36,179 nucleotides of DNA from CAZDCZ01 sp964504155 (GTDB taxonomy: Bacteria; Bacteroidota; Bacteroidia; Bacteroidales; UBA12077): NCBI GenBank assembly GCA_964504155.1, contig CAZDCZ010000023.1, forward strand, positions 1-36,179, written 5' to 3'. The translations under genes were made by a program, and so were the position numbers. Within the stretch, counting starts at the first letter, position 1. Each line of letters opens with the position of its first letter. Positions 1 through 8,639 of this stretch are shown here, piece after piece. Below the pieces are notes generated by a model. It saw nothing but the letters and a program-made list of their open reading frames with translations, did not search any database and was not told the origin of the DNA.

Positions 1-53
1 GAATTGATGTCTTAGAGAAAGAAATTATAATTAATAGCATCTCAACCACATAA
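1..53 (+). CDS. 3' end of an upstream gene (partial)
   Basis: One frame is open from the left edge and closes at a TAA at 51-53, giving a 16-residue tail (IDVLEKEIIINSISTT). Another frame closes early, at 13-15. The stop lies 10 bases before the start of the S41 protease, the spacing expected of two genes in one operon. The tail is too short to name a family. It could be chance, because short open frames are common in DNA this AT-rich. Confidence 0.4.
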   Translation, partial: IDVLEKEIIINSISTT

Positions 54-63
54 TTATTTACCG

Positions 64-1662
64 ATGAAAAAAATATTATTATCTCAATTATCCATTTTGT
101 TACTTTTATTATTGTCGCAATCTGCATTTAGTCAATTATTTAACGAAGATTTGTTTAAATTTGGGAAAGCCTTAAATTATGTATCGAATTATTATGTAGA
201 TTCTGTTAATAATTCAGAACTTGTTGAAGCTGCACTAGTTGGAATGCTAAAGGATTTAGATCCTCATTCTGTTTATCTGACTAAAGAAGAAGTAAAGAAG
301 ATAAACGAACCTTTACAAGGAAATTTCGAAGGAGTTGGTATTCAGTTTAATATTTTAGATGATACATTATATGTTATTTCGCCAATATCCGGAGGTCCAT
401 CAGAAAGAGTTGGTGTTATGGCCGGCGACAGAATAATAAAGATTAACGATGAACTTGTTGCAGGAGTGGGGCTCACTACAGAAGGAGTTAGAGAACGATT
501 ACTTGGCGAAAAAGGAACTAAAGTAAAAGTTGAAATTAAGCGAAAAGGTGTTAAGACTCTATTACTATTTACCATTATAAGAGATAGAATTCCAATTTTT
601 AGTTTAAATGCGTCTTATTTAGTAGATAACAAAATAGGATATATAAAATTAAATAGATTTTCGTTAACAACTAACAGTGAATTTGTTAAAGCTGCCGAAA
701 AATTGAAAAAAGAAGGTGCAGAATCTTTAATACTCGATTTAAGAGACAATGGAGGCGGATACCTTGAAATGGCTATCCGATTGTCAGACCAATTTCTTAA
801 GGATACGAAAATGATTGTATATACCGAAGGAAATAATGCTCCAAGAACCGAAAGTTATTCAACCGAAAATGGATTATTTGTTAATAGTAATGTCGTTATT
901 TTAATAGATGAAGGTTCAGCATCAGCAAGCGAAATTGTAGCCGGTGCTGTTCAAGATTGGGATAGAGGAATAATTATTGGCCGTCGTTCGTTTGGTAAAG
1001 GATTAGTTCAACGCCCACTTATGTTACCCGATGGATCAATGATTAGACTTACAGTTGCAAGATATCATACTCCTACCGGAAGAGTTATTCAAAAATCATA
1101 CTCCGACGGGATAGAAAAATATTCAGAAGATCTGCTAAATAGGTATAACAACGGTGAATTATTAAATAAAGACAGTATTGCTTTTCCCGATTCGCTGAAA
1201 TATTATACTCTTAATAGCAAAAGAATTGTATATGGAGGAGGAGGAATAATGCCCGATATATTTGTTCCTATCGATACTAGTGCTTATTCGAAGTATTATA
1301 GTAAGTTAATTAGGCAAGGTGTTATTAATATGTTCATTCTCGATTATATCGATCAAAACAGAAAACAAATTGAAAGAAAATACCCTACGTTTAAAAAATA
1401 TAACAAAAACTTTGAAGTTACAGATAAGATGATAGATGAATTATTTGTTTATGCAGAAAATGATGGAATAACGAAAAATGAAGATGAGAAGGATGATATC
1501 TCTATTAACGATATAAAATTGTTGCTAAAAGCATTAATAGCTAGAGATATATGGGATATGAGCGAATATTTTCAGATTGAAAATCAAAACGATAATGGTT
1601 TTTTAAAGGCTGTAGAAGTACTTGAAAATTGGGACAAGTATAAAAGCATATTAGAGAAATAG
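64..1662 (+). CDS. S41 family C-terminal processing peptidase (CtpA/Prc type)
   Basis: This is a secreted serine protease of the tail-specific/CtpA family, which trims or degrades periplasmic proteins from their C-termini. Residues 1-24 form a signal peptide ending in AFSQ. A PDZ domain spans about 88-165 and includes the GVGIQF and GDRIIKIND segments. The S41 core follows. The Ser-Lys dyad is visible as S287 in GSASASEIVAGA and K312 in FGKGLVQ, 25 residues apart as in E. coli Prc; Q316 is also kept. The C-terminal ~130 residues are a charged extension seen in many Bacteroidota members. At 532 residues the length is normal for the phylum. It starts 10 bases after the preceding stop, so it probably shares that transcript. 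The substrate cannot be told from sequence. Confidence 0.93.
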   Translation: MKKILLSQLSILLLLLLSQSAFSQLFNEDLFKFGKALNYVSNYYVDSVNNSELVEAALVGMLKDLDPHSVYLTKEEVKKINEPLQGNFEGVGIQFNILDDTLYVISPISGGPSERVGVMAGDRIIKINDELVAGVGLTTEGVRERLLGEKGTKVKVEIKRKGVKTLLLFTIIRDRIPIFSLNASYLVDNKIGYIKLNRFSLTTNSEFVKAAEKLKKEGAESLILDLRDNGGGYLEMAIRLSDQFLKDTKMIVYTEGNNAPRTESYSTENGLFVNSNVVILIDEGSASASEIVAGAVQDWDRGIIIGRRSFGKGLVQRPLMLPDGSMIRLTVARYHTPTGRVIQKSYSDGIEKYSEDLLNRYNNGELLNKDSIAFPDSLKYYTLNSKRIVYGGGGIMPDIFVPIDTSAYSKYYSKLIRQGVINMFILDYIDQNRKQIERKYPTFKKYNKNFEVTDKMIDELFVYAENDGITKNEDEKDDISINDIKLLLKALIARDIWDMSEYFQIENQNDNGFLKAVEVLENWDKYKSILEK

Positions 1663-1751
1663 TAATTTAAGTTGCAATAAATAAGTGTTTTGTGAATGTC
1701 TTTCAGTAATTTAGAATAAATAACAACTGTTTGTTTTAATTAGTACAACTA

Positions 1752-1779
1752 TTGACACAATGATTAATATCTTAATTTG
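1752..1779 (+). promoter_or_regulatory. candidate promoter for pnuC
   Basis: TTG at 1752-1754 is followed 17 bases later by TTAATTTG at 1772-1779, one mismatch from the Bacteroidota -7 element TAnnTTTG. The spacing is shorter than the usual 19-21. It lies 50 bases upstream of the pnuC ATG in a 167-base gap. No THI-box features (such as CTGAGA) were seen, so there is no sign of TPP control. Confidence 0.3.
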
Positions 1780-1829
1780 TACACTATTAAAAATTTACTA
1801 ATTAAAATTTAGGAAGAAAAAATTAAATA

Positions 1830-2435
1830 ATGATTCAACAAGTTTTGTTATGGGTAAGCAATAATTATATTGAAGTTTTAGGAACCGTATTTGGTTTATT
1901 TTATATTTTATTATCGATAAAACAAAATATTTGGTGCTGGCCATTCGGTTTAGTAACATCGGCAATTTATATTTATGTATTTTTTATAACAAAGTTTTAT
2001 GCCGACATGGGCTTACAAGTATATTATATTTTTGCTAGCATTTATGGTTGGTATAATTGGCAACATGGGAGTAAAAGTAAAAAACAAAACGATTTAAAAT
2101 TGTCGTTTTTATCGATAAGATTATTTTTTATTTTGCTTTTTGCTACAGTAATATTATTTGTATTTATTTCCTATATTTTAGTAAATTATACCGATTCAAC
2201 AGTTCCTTATTGGGATGCATTTACTACAGCAGCAAGTTTTGTTGCGACATGGATGCTTGCTAAAAAAATTATTGAAAATTGGATTTTTTGGATTGGAATA
2301 AATGCGATATCATTAATATTATATATTTATAAAGGATTGTATGCAACAGTAGTATTATTTGCAGTATATACTATTCTTGCAGTAATAGGATATATTAATT
2401 GGAGAAGAGAGATAAAGCTTGAAAAACTTAAATGA
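1830..2435 (+). CDS. pnuC: PnuC family nicotinamide riboside transporter
   Basis: This is an inner-membrane facilitator that imports nicotinamide riboside, an NAD precursor. The 201-residue protein is almost entirely membrane segments. It has the family features: CWPFGLVTSAIYIYVFF near 36-52, YADMGLQVYYI at 57-67, GWYNW at 73-77, and the substrate-binding WxxWxxxN motif as W151, W154 and N158. The PnuC family also includes thiamine (PnuT) and riboflavin (PnuX) transporters. Nicotinamide riboside is favoured because the next gene, overlapping by four bases, is a NadR-type ribosylnicotinamide kinase, which would trap the substrate by phosphorylation. The substrate is therefore inferred from context; the family is clear. 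Confidence 0.9.
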   Translation: MIQQVLLWVSNNYIEVLGTVFGLFYILLSIKQNIWCWPFGLVTSAIYIYVFFITKFYADMGLQVYYIFASIYGWYNWQHGSKSKKQNDLKLSFLSIRLFFILLFATVILFVFISYILVNYTDSTVPYWDAFTTAASFVATWMLAKKIIENWIFWIGINAISLILYIYKGLYATVVLFAVYTILAVIGYINWRREIKLEKLK

Positions 2436-2980
2436 GCAAGAAACGAATAGTATTAATTGGAGCAGAATCGACCGGAAAAACCGAACTCGCAAAATATTTA
2501 GCAAAATATTTTGCGACAGATTGGGTGCCGGAATATGCTCGTGAGTATGTAGAAAGTTTATCGAACCGATATACATATGATGATATATTGCATATTGCAA
2601 AAAAACAAATTAAAATAGAAAAAGAATATCTAAAAAAAACAAATAATATTTTATTTTACGATACTTTTCTAATTATTACTAAAGTATGGCTTGATGTAGT
2701 GTATAATAAATGTCCCAATTGGATAATAGATAATATTAAAAAATCAGAAATAGATTTGTTCTTATTGTGTAATAACGATATCCCATGGGTAAAAGATAAT
2801 GTTAGAGAAAATGGTGGCGAGATGCGTGATAAATTATTTAATATCTATAGAAAAGAATTAGAATATTTTAATTTCGATTATGAAATAATTGCAGGAACAG
2901 GAATTAAGAGAAAACAAAAAGCAGTAAACATTATAGAAGAGAAATTTAAAACCAATAAAATAACAGATAATATATTTTGA
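2432..2980 (+). CDS. NadR-type ribosylnicotinamide kinase (AAA_28 P-loop protein)
   Basis: This P-loop kinase probably converts nicotinamide riboside to nicotinamide mononucleotide. Walker A is GAESTGKT at 10-17, followed by PEYAREYVES, typical of the kinase domain of NadR. A DIPWVKDNVRENG segment matches the substrate-side motif of that domain. At 182 residues it is the kinase domain alone: the N-terminal regulator and the NMN adenylyltransferase domain of full NadR proteins are absent, so completing NAD would need an adenylyltransferase encoded elsewhere. Its ATG overlaps the pnuC stop (ATGA) and its own TGA overlaps a TTG of the next frame, so the three genes are tightly coupled. Uptake plus trapping of nicotinamide riboside is the simplest joint function. 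Confidence 0.87.
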   Translation: MSKKRIVLIGAESTGKTELAKYLAKYFATDWVPEYAREYVESLSNRYTYDDILHIAKKQIKIEKEYLKKTNNILFYDTFLIITKVWLDVVYNKCPNWIIDNIKKSEIDLFLLCNNDIPWVKDNVRENGGEMRDKLFNIYRKELEYFNFDYEIIAGTGIKRKQKAVNIIEEKFKTNKITDNIF

Positions 2981-3000
2981 AAAAACAAGAGTTAGAACAA

Positions 3001-4143
3001 ATGCAAATGCTTGCCAAAACATTTAAAGGATTAGAAGATGTTTTAGCCAAAGAATTAGAAAACCTTAATGCATCGAATATTACGATATTACATAGAGCAG
3101 TAAGTTTCTCCGGCAATAAAGAATTGCTATATAAAGCAAATTTTCATCTCAGAACAGCTTTAAAAATTCTTCTGCCAATAAAACAATTTAAAGCCAAAAA
3201 CGAATACGAATTATATAATGAAATAAAGAAAATCCGATGGGCAAAATATCTCGATCTTGAAGGAACTTTTGCCATTGATAGTGTTGTAAATTCACAATAT
3301 TTTACAAATTCACAATATGTAACATACAAAGTAAAAGATGCAATAGTCGATCAGTATAGGGCTAATTTTAATATTCGCCCTTCTATTAATACAAAGAATC
3401 CAAGTTTGCGGATTAATTTGCATATTTCTGAAGAAAACTGCACTCTTTCGCTTGATAGTTCCGGAGAATCATTACATAAAAGAGGATATAGATTAAAATC
3501 AACAGAAGCTCCTTTAAATGAAGTTTTAGCTGCAGGAATGATATATTTGTCGGGATGGGATAAGAAATCTACTTTTGTCGATCCAATGTGTGGTTCAGGT
3601 ACTATTTTAATTGAAGCTGCCCTCATGGCTTACAATATCCCTCCTGGAATTTTTAGAAAAAAATATGGATTTGAAACGTGGAAAGACTTTAATCCAAAAT
3701 TATTAAATGATATTTTTAATGAAGAATATGATGAACCAAATTTTGAAATTGAAATATTAGGAAGCGATATATCTCAAGATGCAATTGATATTGCATATGA
3801 AAATATTGTAAATTGTGGATTAAAAAAGAAAATAAAATTACAGGTTAAAGCAATTGAAGATCTTATACCTCCCAAATCAGAAAATGGTATGATGGTTACA
3901 AATCCTCCATATGGAGAACGCTTAAAGAAAGATGATATTAACGATTTCTATAAAATAGTAGGCGATAGTCTTAAAAACAAATTTAGTGGATATAATGTGT
4001 GGCTAATAAGTAATAATTTTGAAGCAATTAAAAATATCGGCTTGCATACTTCAAAAAAATATGCTTTATATAATGGAGCATTAGAATGCAAATTTATTAA
4101 TTATTCTATGTACAAAGGTAGTATGAAAAAATCGAAACAATAA
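3001..4143 (+). CDS. class I SAM-dependent RNA methyltransferase with THUMP domain (RlmL/YpsC type)
   Basis: This is a predicted rRNA/tRNA base methyltransferase of the COG0116 family, whose characterised members make m2G in RNA. An N-terminal ferredoxin-like plus THUMP region (about the first 150 residues) binds RNA. The Rossmann domain follows, with the SAM loop DPMCGSGT and the catalytic NPPYGERL near the C-terminus. The reading frame extends back to a TTG at 2977 that overlaps the kinase stop (TTGA). I chose the ATG at 3001 because relatives begin just before the conserved AKTFKGLEDVL segment; ATG 3007 is equally possible and TTG 2977 cannot be excluded. It probably belongs to the pnuC transcript by position. 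The exact modified nucleotide is not deducible. Confidence 0.88.
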   Translation: MQMLAKTFKGLEDVLAKELENLNASNITILHRAVSFSGNKELLYKANFHLRTALKILLPIKQFKAKNEYELYNEIKKIRWAKYLDLEGTFAIDSVVNSQYFTNSQYVTYKVKDAIVDQYRANFNIRPSINTKNPSLRINLHISEENCTLSLDSSGESLHKRGYRLKSTEAPLNEVLAAGMIYLSGWDKKSTFVDPMCGSGTILIEAALMAYNIPPGIFRKKYGFETWKDFNPKLLNDIFNEEYDEPNFEIEILGSDISQDAIDIAYENIVNCGLKKKIKLQVKAIEDLIPPKSENGMMVTNPPYGERLKKDDINDFYKIVGDSLKNKFSGYNVWLISNNFEAIKNIGLHTSKKYALYNGALECKFINYSMYKGSMKKSKQ

Positions 4144-4317
4144 ACTTTTGTTTTTAATTATGGTATGTTAATTTATAAAATGAGTGCGTATATATAATTG
4201 TTTTAATAATAAGGAATATTTTTATTATTTTTACAATACTTATTTTAAAATACTTAAAATATTGGTCATGTATTATAAAATACTGAATACTTACAATATT
4301 TTTTAGCAAAATTAAAA

Positions 4318-4325
4318 TATATTTG
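4318..4325 (+). promoter_or_regulatory. -7 promoter element for siaB-siaC
   Basis: TATATTTG matches the Bacteroidota -7 consensus TAnnTTTG exactly and lies 62 bases before the siaB ATG. No clear -33 TTTG was found at the usual distance. The rest of the 244-base gap (4144-4387) is extremely AT-rich, with short imperfect repeats of the AAATACT and ACAATATT type around 4230-4300 and no other gene. Confidence 0.42.
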
Positions 4326-4387
4326 TATAAGGAATAAAAATGTTTTAAATTTATAAATAAGTTTTGAAAATATAACAGAAAGCCTAT

Positions 4388-4957
4388 ATGAGCTTTGATT
4401 TAGAAGATTTTTATACAAAAATGAATGCCGGAGAAGTTTTACTCGCCTATAAAGGAAGTATTACTGCAGAGCTTATTACTAATGTGCTTGGTGTTGTTGA
4501 GACTAAACTAGACGTAGTTATCAATAAATCAAGTGCAAAAAAGAAAATTTATAATGTTTTAGTAGAAAGCCTACAGAATTTATTTCATCATATCGATGAA
4601 TTACCTGATTCATATAACGATCGTTTTGATATTCATTTTGGAGTTTTCGTTGTTTCTAAAATTGACGAAAATTATAGAATATCTACAGGTAACTTTATTC
4701 AGGTCGATAAAATAGGCGAATTGAAAAAACGTTTAGATAAAATAATTTCTTTATCAAAAGATGAATTAAAAGAATTATATAAATTTGTTCTGAATAATCA
4801 AAAATTTTCCGAAAAAGGAGGAGGAGGCTTGGGCTTAATTGATATTGCTCGAAGAACAGATGGGAATATAGATTATAGTATAGATAGTTTTGATGAAAAA
4901 TATTCATTTTTTAATTTGAATATAAATATAGAAAGTAAAGTAAATAAAGTAATATAA
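4388..4957 (+). CDS. siaB: SiaB family protein kinase (DUF6272)
   Basis: This is a GHKL-fold serine/threonine kinase of the SiaB type. In Pseudomonas aeruginosa SiaB phosphorylates SiaC, reversing SiaA phosphatase action. Recognisable elements are an N-box-like helix with E60, Q63 and N64 (VESLQNLFHH), a TGNF turn near 101-104, and a glycine-rich ATP-lid segment GGGGLGL at 144-150. At 189 residues it is family length. It is followed 15 bases later by its expected substrate, SiaC, which makes the assignment strong. No SiaA-type PP2C phosphatase and no diguanylate cyclase (SiaD) lies in the window, so the signal input and output are elsewhere or different from Pseudomonas. The kinase role is from family knowledge. 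Confidence 0.87.
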   Translation: MSFDLEDFYTKMNAGEVLLAYKGSITAELITNVLGVVETKLDVVINKSSAKKKIYNVLVESLQNLFHHIDELPDSYNDRFDIHFGVFVVSKIDENYRISTGNFIQVDKIGELKKRLDKIISLSKDELKELYKFVLNNQKFSEKGGGGLGLIDIARRTDGNIDYSIDSFDEKYSFFNLNINIESKVNKVI

Positions 4958-4972
4958 ATAAACAATAATAAT

Positions 4973-5353
4973 ATGGAATCTATTTCAATAGAAGGAACTC
5001 CCAAAACTCCTACAATTAAATTTAATGCTGAGACTGGAGTAATTGAAATTAAGGGAAGATCGATTCCTGAAAATTCAATTGAATTTTATAAACCATTGGT
5101 TGAATGGCTTGAGGAATATTTAAAAACACCTCAGAAATCTACAATTGTAAATATTCAACTAGAATATTTTAATACTAGTTCATCGAAATGTATTTTGGAT
5201 GTATTTAAAAAGTTAGAAGCTATTAAAAAAGCTAGAAACGAAGTTGTTATTAACTGGTATTACGAAGAAGATGATGAGGATATGCTAGAAGCAGGTGAAG
5301 ATTATGAGTCAATTATTAGAGTTCCGTTTAAGATGATTGAAGTTGTTGATTAG
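4973..5353 (+). CDS. siaC: SiaC family regulatory phosphoprotein (DUF1987)
   Basis: This is a small STAS-like partner-switch protein. In P. aeruginosa SiaC is phosphorylated on T68 by SiaB, and unphosphorylated SiaC activates a diguanylate cyclase. Here the phosphosite falls at the same number: T68 in LEYFNTSSSK. The N-terminus (IEGTPKTPTI), the GVIEIKGRSIPENSIEFY stretch and the acidic DDEDMLEAGEDYE segment are typical. At 126 residues it is full length. It is co-transcribed with siaB (15-base gap) and followed by a long palindromic terminator. Its target in this organism is unknown. Confidence 0.9.
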   Translation: MESISIEGTPKTPTIKFNAETGVIEIKGRSIPENSIEFYKPLVEWLEEYLKTPQKSTIVNIQLEYFNTSSSKCILDVFKKLEAIKKARNEVVINWYYEEDDEDMLEAGEDYESIIRVPFKMIEVVD

Positions 5354-5424
5354 TTTTACTGCATATTTTAGTGTAGAAAAAAATGTTAGATTTTTAATCT
5401 TTATTTGAAATCAGATTATATATA

Positions 5425-5472
5425 TTCCTAAATAAAAAAGAAACTATTTATAGTTTCTTTTCTATTTAGGAA
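5425..5472. terminator. bidirectional terminator between siaC and the ABC transporter gene
   Basis: This is a 48-base inverted repeat. The outer arms TTCCTAAATA (5425-5434) and TATTTAGGAA (5463-5472) and the inner arms AAGAAACTA and TAGTTTCTT enclose a TTTA loop, with A-runs on one side and T-runs on the other. It sits between two convergent genes and can serve both strands. Confidence 0.8.
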
Positions 5473-5493
5473 TTGTTATTATTAGCCATTATA

Positions 5494-8400
5494 TTATTCA
5501 GTTTGCTTATTTATCATTGAGGATGTTTTTTGTTCGAAGAAATCTAAAGTTCGTTTTAGTAATCTAAATCGTAAGATAAAGTATAATAAAATGGTCATAA
5601 GCCAGATAATAATAGTGTTTACCCAGAAAGTGCTATAATATTTTCCGAAAAATAATTTTCGGGGAGCAAAGAAATGAGCCTTAATAAAATTATTATTTGG
5701 ATCTAAAAAAATAGGATCAATCTTTTGTATTAATTCTCCTTTATATTCTATAATTCGATTAATTTCATCCGAATTTTTAACAAAACTAGATAATTTATCA
5801 TTAGAATAATCTAGTTTAAGGCGAATAAAATTATCATTATTTTCAGAATCTTGCTTATTAGAAATCAAATTATCTTTCTTTCTATTAGCCTTATTAAATA
5901 ATTTTATGTAATACTTATTTAAAGTAGAAAGATACAATTTTACTTTGCTTATAACCTCCGGAGTAAGCGATTCTTGTTTAAGCTTATTAATATCGCATTT
6001 AAGTTTAACTAATTTACCCGATTGTGAGTTTTGTTCTTTAGTTATCTCGTTTCTTAATACTATGAGATTTTGTTTTAATTTCTCTTTATTTTCATTATTA
6101 TATAAATTTCTTTCGCAGAATTCTATTTTATTATTTAAAGATCTTAACCAATAATTTTTCTTATAATCGGCTATACTCATAGCTTTATCGTAAGCATAAA
6201 ATTGTTTTTCGTATTTGTTTTCTTTAAACTGATGAACTGCTAATGCTTCGTATGCCCATCGTGATGTAATAAATTCCCCATAAAATGGTATATTTTTAGG
6301 AGACGAAACGTTTGGGTTTAATTTCTCAAACGGAATAAGTACCCCACTTAATGTTAATTGAGGTATAATTAAAAATGGGATTAAAATATATATTGTTATA
6401 ACAGTTTTAAAACTATCAGATATAACAAGTCCCATAACATTAGCAAAACACCATGCACTAAACAATATTAACCAATATTCGAAATACATTCCTTTTATTT
6501 CGAGAATAGAGTTTCCTACAAGTACAAATAGTAATGCTTGTAGGGCAGATAAAACAAATAAAATAGCTATTTTCGACGATAAATAACTTCCCCAACTTAA
6601 ATTCAAAAAAGATTCCCGTTTTAATATCTTTCTATCTTTAATAATTTCTTCAGCACTTACTGTCAGTCCAATAAACAAACTAACAATTACCGACATGAAA
6701 ATATAAACAGGAAGATTGCTGTTTTCACTAAATATATATCCAACAGAATTACTTACATTTACATTATAATATTTAATAATAAATGCTAAAAGAAAAGCTA
6801 ATAAAGGAGCTTCGAAAAAGTTTATTATTAGATATTGAGTATTTGATAATTTTGATAATATATCTCTCTTTACAAATACTGAAAATTGATTAAAGCAATT
6901 TGGTGTTTTAAACGGATTCTCCGGAAGGTCTTTAAAACTTGCGTTTATTAATTCTTTATTATTAGAGACTTCATCTTTTTGGTTTAACAAAAATTTTGAA
7001 TTCCATTCTTTAGATTTTATTTTTCTGCTATTCGTGAAATTTCCATATTCGTCAACAACTTTTGTTTCAATAATATTAAAAATTTGTTCGGGATTAACAT
7101 TACCACAACAATGACACTCGCTTTCGCTCCAATTAGCATGTTGAACGCTCGATTTAAAAAAGATAATAGAATCAATAGGATCTCCATTATATATCAGATA
7201 TCCACCGGTATCTAATATTAATAACTTGTCGAACATTTTAAAAATATCGGATGATGGTTGATGTATTACTACAAAAACTAATTTCCCTTTTAAAGTAAGC
7301 TCTTTTAGTAAATCTAAAATATTCTCAGAATCTCGAGATGATAATCCGGAAGTAGGCTCGTCTAAAAATAATATGGCAGGTTCCCTAATTAATTCTAAAG
7401 CTATATTTAATCGTTTTCTTTGTCCTCCACTAATTTTTTTATTTAATGGATTACCTACAATCATATCTTTAATTTCTAGTAAACCAAGATTTTCTAATAC
7501 TTTTAAAACAGCTTCTGTTATTTCGTTATTTGTATAATTATCAAAACAAAGTTTAGCATTATAATAAAGATTCTGAAAAACAGTAAGTTCTTCTATCAAT
7601 AAATCATCTTGCGATACATGTCCTATTAAGCCATTAGTTTCTTCTGTTTTGTTATGAATATTAATGCCATTAACAAGAATCTCACCATTAGTGGGAGTGT
7701 TGCTACCATTTAATACATTTAAAAGAGTAGATTTTCCGGCACCACTAGCCCCCATAATCCCAACTAATTTACCCGATTCTTCTCTGAAACTCATTTTATG
7801 TAATCCAATATCTCCCGACTTGAATTTGTATTCAATATCGCGAACGTCAAAAACAATTTTAGACTTTATCTTATCAATATTAAATTGACTAATAATATCA
7901 CCATAATATATTGGTTTGATTTTTGGATTTTTTATTGATGATCCATTTGTTAAGACATGTATTTTTTCAGGATTAAGCAATTGCCCATTTAAATATATTT
8001 CGCCTGACCCAATATATTTTATAAAATACATGTTTGAAGAACTAACCTCAAGAATTCGCAATTCTCCTTCAAGAGTATTAGTTTGTATTTTATGAATTCC
8101 TTCGTAGTTTAATTCAGAATTATTAATTATTAGAAGTCTGTTTGAGTTAGGAAAAAGCTCTTTCGAATGTATAACAAATTCCTTTATTTCTGTATACTCA
8201 TTTTGTGGTATATGAAATGTATCAGCTACTGTTGTAACAAATTCTAATTCTTGATCTGAAATAGACTTCCCGGAATTAATAAATTCTAATAACTGTACTA
8301 AAACTACATTTTTTTGTTTCTGAGTAAGTTCTTCGTTTATTTTTGTGCAGATTTTTAATACACGTACAGAAGAAGATGATGTGCGTTTTTTCCTTTTAGT

Positions 8401-8592
8401 TTTTTCTCTTAATTTTTCTTGATGTAGATTATAATATTTATCAAATTCTTTAAGATATATCTTAACAGTTTCTTGATTTAATTGTTTGTTTAAAAATTGT
8501 TCTACAACTAAGCGTCTTTCGAACAAATTATTTGATGGATGTGCAATTATAGCAAACAATTGCATTAGAGCTTTTATTACTTGTTCACTCAT
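5494..8592 (-). CDS. ABCG-like ABC transporter fusion with N-terminal TerB-like and FHA-like regions
   Basis: This is a 1032-residue half-transporter in the ATPase-first order of the ABCG/White type. Residues 1-145 are helical and resemble a TerB-like domain (ICTKINEELTQKQKNVVL). Residues ~150-240 look like a small beta domain similar to FHA (GEIYLNGQLL, YYGDIISQ). The ATPase follows with Walker A GASGAGKST 281-289, Q328, signature ISGGQ 387-391, Walker B ILFLDEP 407-413 and H445. A cysteine cluster ECHCC lies at 492-496. Five or so membrane helices follow, with the RDRKILKRES coupling segment, then a charged, coiled-coil-prone region of ~180 residues and a last membrane helix. It is the last of three minus-strand genes, 47 bases after a secreted protein and a lipoprotein gene. 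The substrate is unknown; a role in the envelope together with its neighbours is inference. The TerB and FHA calls are tentative. Confidence 0.87.
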   Translation of the reverse strand: MSEQVIKALMQLFAIIAHPSNNLFERRLVVEQFLNKQLNQETVKIYLKEFDKYYNLHQEKLREKTKRKKRTSSSSVRVLKICTKINEELTQKQKNVVLVQLLEFINSGKSISDQELEFVTTVADTFHIPQNEYTEIKEFVIHSKELFPNSNRLLIINNSELNYEGIHKIQTNTLEGELRILEVSSSNMYFIKYIGSGEIYLNGQLLNPEKIHVLTNGSSIKNPKIKPIYYGDIISQFNIDKIKSKIVFDVRDIEYKFKSGDIGLHKMSFREESGKLVGIMGASGAGKSTLLNVLNGSNTPTNGEILVNGINIHNKTEETNGLIGHVSQDDLLIEELTVFQNLYYNAKLCFDNYTNNEITEAVLKVLENLGLLEIKDMIVGNPLNKKISGGQRKRLNIALELIREPAILFLDEPTSGLSSRDSENILDLLKELTLKGKLVFVVIHQPSSDIFKMFDKLLILDTGGYLIYNGDPIDSIIFFKSSVQHANWSESECHCCGNVNPEQIFNIIETKVVDEYGNFTNSRKIKSKEWNSKFLLNQKDEVSNNKELINASFKDLPENPFKTPNCFNQFSVFVKRDILSKLSNTQYLIINFFEAPLLAFLLAFIIKYYNVNVSNSVGYIFSENSNLPVYIFMSVIVSLFIGLTVSAEEIIKDRKILKRESFLNLSWGSYLSSKIAILFVLSALQALLFVLVGNSILEIKGMYFEYWLILFSAWCFANVMGLVISDSFKTVITIYILIPFLIIPQLTLSGVLIPFEKLNPNVSSPKNIPFYGEFITSRWAYEALAVHQFKENKYEKQFYAYDKAMSIADYKKNYWLRSLNNKIEFCERNLYNNENKEKLKQNLIVLRNEITKEQNSQSGKLVKLKCDINKLKQESLTPEVISKVKLYLSTLNKYYIKLFNKANRKKDNLISNKQDSENNDNFIRLKLDYSNDKLSSFVKNSDEINRIIEYKGELIQKIDPIFLDPNNNFIKAHFFAPRKLFFGKYYSTFWVNTIIIWLMTILLYFILRFRLLKRTLDFFEQKTSSMINKQTE

Positions 8593-8639
8593 AATATAGA
8601 ATTATATAGGAGAAATTATTATGTTATACGAATTTACAA

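Noticed and set aside
1663..1829. Possible TPP riboswitch before the PnuC-family gene
   Set aside because: PnuC relatives in Bacteroidota can be thiamine transporters with a THI box, but no CTGAGA-type core or matching helices are present, and the downstream gene is a ribosylnicotinamide kinase.
4200..4310. Short repeated AAATACT and ACAATATT words, as a possible repeat array or iteron set
   Set aside because: Copies are irregular in spacing and orientation and fit low-complexity AT-rich sequence; no replication gene is nearby.
7664..7888. Open frame on the plus strand within the ABC transporter gene
   Set aside because: It is a shadow of the conserved Walker A region read on the other strand, with no start signal or family resemblance.
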